The notes beneath the pieces were generated by a model. The model saw only the letters and a program-made list of their open reading frames with translations. It ran no database searches and was not told the DNA's origin. The position numbers and the translations under genes are program-made. DNA of 64,000 bases from Paenibacillus sp. HWE-109 (GTDB taxonomy: Bacteria; Bacillota; Bacilli; Paenibacillales; NBRC-103111), in NCBI RefSeq assembly GCF_022163125.1, contig NZ_CP091881.1, positions 8,856,001 through 8,920,000 of the forward strand, in the 5' to 3' direction. Each line of letters starts with the position of its first letter. Positions within the stretch are counted from its first letter, which is position 1. Below are positions 60,334 through 64,000 of this stretch, in pieces.

Positions 60334-62070
60334 TTGCAGCTGACACCCATAGATCCACAGCCGAAACATAGAAAATCTTCCAAGAAATTTCTGCTGATAT
60401 CTTCCCTATTCATTGGAATCCTTGCGGCAGGTGCCGCTACCTATCTATGGCAGGAACTTGCTCCTAACCGTACGAAAGTAGATCCGGACTATCACGAGAT
60501 AAGCAAGCCGGTATTTTACCAAGGGAATTATTATAAAGAAAGTGCAATAGGTGCCAAAGAGGGGCTTAAATTACCTCTGGAGCTTATTCAGGAGTGGATG
60601 GATCCAACCATTCTATATGAGAAAAGCAGCGATTCGGTCATCATCACAACCAAAGAGAAAGTGCTTCGGCTCAAAACAACGGAGCTGTCGGCGTTCATGA
60701 ATGAGAAGCCGATTACACTTTCTTTCCCTGTTGAGAAGAAGGGGGATCGCATCTATGTGCCGATTGAGCCGCTGCGTCAGCTGTATCCTTTTGATATCAG
60801 AGAATCAGAGGCAACGGGAGCCGTTCTTCTATATAAAAAAGGTGAGCTTCTCAAATGGGCAAAACATGTGGGGGAGGAACCCGCACAACTTCGCACCTTT
60901 GCATCCATCAAAGCGCCAATCGTCTCCGAGATCGCAAGCAATGAGCAGCTCATTATTTTAAGCGATGAGGGTGAATGGTACAAAGCTCAACAGTCAAGCG
61001 GGCCCATCGGCTATGTTCGCAAGAGTGATGTGCTGGATGATCATGAGGAAACCATTCCGTTGCAGGAAGAGACTTCCTCCTATGTGCCATGGAAGCCGCT
61101 TAACGGCAAGTTGAACATGACCTGGGAGCATGTCATAAGCAAAACGCCTGACACTTCCAAGTTTAGTGACATGCCTGGCCTTCAAGTGGTCAGTCCAACT
61201 TGGTTCTCTCTTGCTGACGGTGAGGGACGCATTAAGAACATCGCTGACGCTTCCTATGTCAAATGGGCGCAAACGCGCAATTATCAGGTCTGGGCGCTGT
61301 TTAGCAATGGATTTGAGGCTGACAGGACCTCTCAAGCGCTTTCCACGTACGATCGCCGTATGAAAATCATCAAGCAATTGCTTGGTTTCGCTCAGACGTA
61401 CAAGCTGCAGGGCTTCAATATTGATTTTGAAAATGTTCATTTGAAAGACAAAGAAAACCTCGTGCAGTTTGTCCGCGAAATGACACCTTTTATGCATGAA
61501 CAAGGATTGTCAGTTTCCATTGATGTAACACCCAAATCAACGAATGAGATGTGGTCCATGTTTTATGACCGGCCTGCTCTTGCTGAAGTCGTTGATTATA
61601 TGATGGTGATGGCTTATGACGAATATTGGGCGTCAAGTCCCAAATCAGGGTCCGTTTCATCACTTCCATGGGCAGAGCGTTCGGTTGCGCAAATATTGAA
61701 CGCAGATAAAGTTCCTCCATCTAAGCTTGTCCTAGGTGTTCCATTCTATACCCGGCAGTGGACGGAGGAAACTAAAAATGGGAAGACGACAGCGACTTCC
61801 AAAACCTTAACGATGGAAGCAGCCCAAACTATTATTAAAGACAAAAAACTGACCCCGACGTATCTGCCGGAAGCGGGGCAGAATTACGTGGAGTACAAAG
61901 AAGGCGATAAGCTCATTCGCATCTGGCTAGAAGATGAGACATCGATGAAGGCAAGGATCGATTTAGTGAAGAAGTACGATTTGGCTGGCGTGGCCTCCTG
62001 GCGCAGAGGGTTTGAGCAGGCTCCTATGTGGAAAGTGATTCAAGATGCATTGGTGCCAGCGAAGCCATAA
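60334..62070 (+). CDS. Membrane-anchored GH18 protein with copper-amine-oxidase-N and SH3 domains
   Basis: TTG 60334 follows AAGGAAGTG. 578 residues: one N-terminal membrane segment (KKFLLISSLFIGILAAGAAT, about 16-35), a Cu_amine_oxidN1-like domain (about 50-170; DRIYVPIEPLRQLYPFDIRE), an SH3b-like domain (about 185-235), and a GH18 catalytic barrel (about 265-575) with GFNIDFENV and E366 as the likely acid. This set resembles Bacillales spore germination / cortex-lytic GH18 proteins (YaaH/YdhD type). It may act on peptidoglycan outside the membrane. It interrupts the perR-ygzB block. Confidence 0.85.
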   Translation: MQLTPIDPQPKHRKSSKKFLLISSLFIGILAAGAATYLWQELAPNRTKVDPDYHEISKPVFYQGNYYKESAIGAKEGLKLPLELIQEWMDPTILYEKSSDSVIITTKEKVLRLKTTELSAFMNEKPITLSFPVEKKGDRIYVPIEPLRQLYPFDIRESEATGAVLLYKKGELLKWAKHVGEEPAQLRTFASIKAPIVSEIASNEQLIILSDEGEWYKAQQSSGPIGYVRKSDVLDDHEETIPLQEETSSYVPWKPLNGKLNMTWEHVISKTPDTSKFSDMPGLQVVSPTWFSLADGEGRIKNIADASYVKWAQTRNYQVWALFSNGFEADRTSQALSTYDRRMKIIKQLLGFAQTYKLQGFNIDFENVHLKDKENLVQFVREMTPFMHEQGLSVSIDVTPKSTNEMWSMFYDRPALAEVVDYMMVMAYDEYWASSPKSGSVSSLPWAERSVAQILNADKVPPSKLVLGVPFYTRQWTEETKNGKTTATSKTLTMEAAQTIIKDKKLTPTYLPEAGQNYVEYKEGDKLIRIWLEDETSMKARIDLVKKYDLAGVASWRRGFEQAPMWKVIQDALVPAKP

Positions 62071-62075
62071 TAAAG

Positions 62076-62110
62076 AAAAAAGCCGCAACCTGATTGGGTT
62101 GCGGCTTTCT
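62076..62110. terminator. Bidirectional terminator between GH18 and ygzB
   Basis: AAGCCGCAACC pairs with GGTTGCGGCTT around TGATTG, with A residues before and T residues after. Confidence 0.88.
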
Positions 62111-62118
62111 GTCGTCTA

Positions 62119-62526
62119 TCAATGAGGCTTATGCTCATGCTCCCGATGAAGTTCATGTTCGGAAGCTTGTACGGCTGCGGCTGTTTCGTTCTCGGCTGTC
62201 GGTTCATATTGTGGATCAACTGTCAATATTGTTTTACAAAACATGCAGCGATCTGTTTTGCCCAGCATTTTCGTCCTTCTTCCACATTCCGGGCAATCAA
62301 TAACTGTTGCAGATGTAGACAACATACCGGCCCAGAAGTAGATTCCCATGCTCACCATCATTGTTATCATTCCTAGGATCATGAAGACAACAGCGATGAT
62401 GCGGCCAGCTTTCCCCCAATCAAAAACGATACCGGCCAAACCTATAATCATAAGCAGCATTCCACCCATAGTCAGGGCAAGACCCCATAAGCGAAATTCA
62501 TTTACTTTACTTGATCTGAAACGCAA
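62119..62526 (-). CDS. ygzB: YgzB-family membrane protein with zinc ribbon (DUF2614)
   Basis: 135 residues: SSKVNEFRLWGLALTMGGML begins the first of two membrane segments, the second is IAVVFMILGMITMMVSMGIY; then a four-cysteine ribbon (IDCPECGRRTKMLGKTDRCM, with FC following) and an acidic His-rich tail (EHELHREHEHKPH). This is the DUF2614/YgzB pattern. In B. subtilis ygzB lies between perR and ygxA, as here. The His-rich tail may bind metal. Function unknown. Confidence 0.9.
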   Translation of the reverse strand: MRFRSSKVNEFRLWGLALTMGGMLLMIIGLAGIVFDWGKAGRIIAVVFMILGMITMMVSMGIYFWAGMLSTSATVIDCPECGRRTKMLGKTDRCMFCKTILTVDPQYEPTAENETAAAVQASEHELHREHEHKPH

Positions 62527-62653
62527 TTCGTGTTCCTCCCCATCATTTAGCCATCATGTTTTGTGTGATTTGTCACAGAAATCAGCAGGAAACTTAGTCA
62601 CCATTGTAGAAATAAGAGATAAACAATTATGGAGACAGGAGCTTTGGATACCC

Positions 62654-63523
62654 ATGGGAATCGATAAAGAGCAGTTTTTGCTTAAGTTTCGAAATGACCA
62701 GCGGATCATAAGCGTCATGGCGGTTGATAATCCTAAGCAACTTCCCTCGCTGACAGACGGTTTTGATACGCTGCTTCTAATCGTAACGAACGACCTGAGC
62801 CTGAACAATCATACGACTAATTATATAAGAGACGCTTCTAGGATACAAGAAAGATGGGTAGATCCTTCTTCACTCGAACAATGGGTTCGTCAAGGTCTCA
62901 ATCGAAATATCCTTCACTGGCTGTTAAAAGGGGAGATACTTCTGGATCAGAACACTTATTTAGAAGGCCTGCGCCATAGAATACTTGAATTCCCTAGTGA
63001 CTTGCGTGAGCATAAACTGCTCGTTGAGTTCTCGCACTTTTTGCGCAAGTATCTGCAAAGCAAGGAGTACATTCTCGATGAGCACTTGTTAGATGCCTAT
63101 AACAATATTCTGGAGGCGCTGCATCACTGGGCGAGAATTGTCATTATTGAAGATGGCTATCACCCGGAAATCACCGTTTGGAGACAGATTCGTGCCATTA
63201 ATCCAGGCGTGTATAAGCTGTATGAGGAATTGACTATGAGCAAAGAGACCCTGAAACAGAGGGTTCAATTAGTTTTACTCGCTTGTGAGTTTTCTGTCAT
63301 GTCCAAAATGGAGCGCTGCTGTGAGGCTTTTATTCAAATCCTCCGCGCGAGCGAGCAGCCACTGAGTTCAGATGAACTGCAACAGCATCCACAATTAGTT
63401 GAAGTAAAGGCAGAGCTTCCTTTGCTTTTGAACAAACTTGTCAAAAAAGGCTTGATCAAAGAAGTAGCCATTCTTATTGATGAAGAAATTTCTGAAATTG
63501 AGTTGAAATATACGAGTATTTAA
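62654..63523 (+). CDS. ygxA: YgxA-like nucleotidyltransferase-type protein
   Basis: 289 residues from ATG 62654 (AGGAG is 12 bases before it; no better start is seen, although the frame is open from 62348). The N-terminal half looks like a nucleotidyltransferase-like fold (RIISVMAVDNPKQLPSLTDG, FDTLLLIVTNDLSLNNHTTN), the C-terminal half is helical with VYKLYEELTMSKETLKQRVQ and LACEFSVMSKMERCCEAFIQ. Order perR-ygzB-ygxA-rRNA is that of B. subtilis rrnD. Activity not established. Confidence 0.85.
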   Translation: MGIDKEQFLLKFRNDQRIISVMAVDNPKQLPSLTDGFDTLLLIVTNDLSLNNHTTNYIRDASRIQERWVDPSSLEQWVRQGLNRNILHWLLKGEILLDQNTYLEGLRHRILEFPSDLREHKLLVEFSHFLRKYLQSKEYILDEHLLDAYNNILEALHHWARIVIIEDGYHPEITVWRQIRAINPGVYKLYEELTMSKETLKQRVQLVLLACEFSVMSKMERCCEAFIQILRASEQPLSSDELQQHPQLVEVKAELPLLLNKLVKKGLIKEVAILIDEEISEIELKYTSI

Positions 63524-63539
63524 AAGGATGAATCCTTGT

Positions 63540-63569
63540 AGAACCAGTGGTTATGCTGGTTCTTTTTTT
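63540..63569 (+). terminator. ygxA terminator
   Basis: AGAACCAG (63540) pairs with CTGGTTCT (63556) and is followed by seven T residues. Confidence 0.9.
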
Positions 63570-63585
63570 ATTCTTATTTTATTGC

Positions 63586-63614
63586 TTGACTTTAAATGCG
63601 ATTCTATGATAAAT
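63586..63614 (+). promoter_or_regulatory. rRNA operon promoter P1
   Basis: TTGACT (63586) and ATAAAT (63609) are 17 bases apart. TCGCCGCTAAA follows at 63621-63631. Confidence 0.65.
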
Positions 63615-63704
63615 TAACTCTCGCCGCTAAAAACGGTTCGCATCTGGAAAGTGAACGAAGTAGTTGATGTAAGTCAAGCAAGAAAAAAGAAAAATAAAAA
63701 AAGC

Positions 63705-63734
63705 TTGCATTGAATACCTCGGATGTGATATATT
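63705..63734 (+). promoter_or_regulatory. rRNA operon promoter P2
   Basis: TTGCAT (63705) and TATATT (63729) are 18 bases apart, preceded by an A-rich stretch like an UP element. The TCGCCGCTAAA of P1 recurs at 63742. Confidence 0.7.
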
Positions 63735-63909
63735 ATAAAAGTCGCCGCTAAACGGATGACGAAGAAAATGCAAGAAATTGATCTTTGAAAACTGAACAAC
63801 GAGTGAGTAAGCACGAACGAGAAATCGTTCAAAAAGGGATTGCAAAATCTCGCTAGCAAGTCAATGAGCATTTTCAGCTTTCAGATATACGGACGAGCAA
63901 TCGTTCGCT

Positions 63910-64000
63910 ACTATGGAGAGTTTGATCCTGGCTCAGGACGAACGCTGGCGGCGTGCCTAATACATGCAAGTCGAGCGGATTTGTTCCTTCGGGGACAAGT
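63910..64000 (+). rRNA. 16S ribosomal RNA, first about 91 bases
   Basis: AGAGTTTGATCCTGGCTCAG (from 63917) and the GGCGGCGTGCCTAATACATG segment are universal 5' 16S landmarks, followed by TCGAGCGGA. The leader contains GATCTTTGAAAACTGAACAA typical of Bacillales rrn operons. The rest lies beyond the window. Confidence 0.97.

Overview
The window reads as a low-to-mid GC, Gram-positive chromosome of the Paenibacillus type. The signs are SLH-anchored surface proteins, a GH87 alpha-1,3-glucanase-like enzyme, a perR-ygzB-ygxA-16S rRNA block as in Bacillales, strong AGGAGG ribosome sites, frequent TTG starts, and tRNA genes with mostly encoded CCA ends. No species can be named from this alone.

Positions 1 to about 25,610 are the late half of an integrated phage; its left end, with integrase and repressor, lies outside the window. 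Order: a cluster of very small genes and a RusA resolvase, a sigma-like late regulator, terminase small and large subunits, a P22-type portal, a Tad2-like (DUF2829) anti-Thoeris candidate, an orphan gene, a tRNA-like RNA element, scaffold, capsid, adaptor and beta-propeller-type connector proteins, tail fibre genes, XkdX, two candidate DNA-ejection proteins (one of 1583 residues with an HEVGH zincin motif), holin and amidase, then a winged-helix gene behind its own promoter. I see no tape measure, sheath or major tail protein, so a short-tailed (podovirus-like) virion is the best reading. The phage ends at a 52-base fragment that is the 3' half of a tRNA-Val(GAC) gene, an attachment-site scar. 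The tRNA genes Asp, Phe, Thr and Leu follow, apparently read from a promoter at the phage edge.

From 26 to 41 kb: a MarR-MFS operon; an AraC regulator divergent from a lactonase / aldo-keto reductase / zinc dehydrogenase operon that resembles non-phosphorylating L-fucose or L-galactose breakdown; a gene-poor stretch with two orphan terminators and short repeats; a 1397-residue S-layer-anchored phosphodiesterase; and a LysR regulator divergent from transketolase, transaldolase and a YhcH/EbgC-family gene.

From 41.4 to 42.8 kb lies a tandem array of about 297-bp units alternating between two types (A-B-A-B-A). It is followed by the GH87-like glucanase, a MATE pump, a DUF3817 protein and a TetR-HlyD-ABC permease-TolC-like operon, which is unusual for a cell expected to have one membrane. 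The remainder is largely housekeeping: gatCAB, a GNAT enzyme, MgtC, an ECF sigma/anti-sigma pair with a membrane protein, perR, a GH18 protein, ygzB, ygxA, twin rRNA promoters and the first bases of a 16S rRNA gene.
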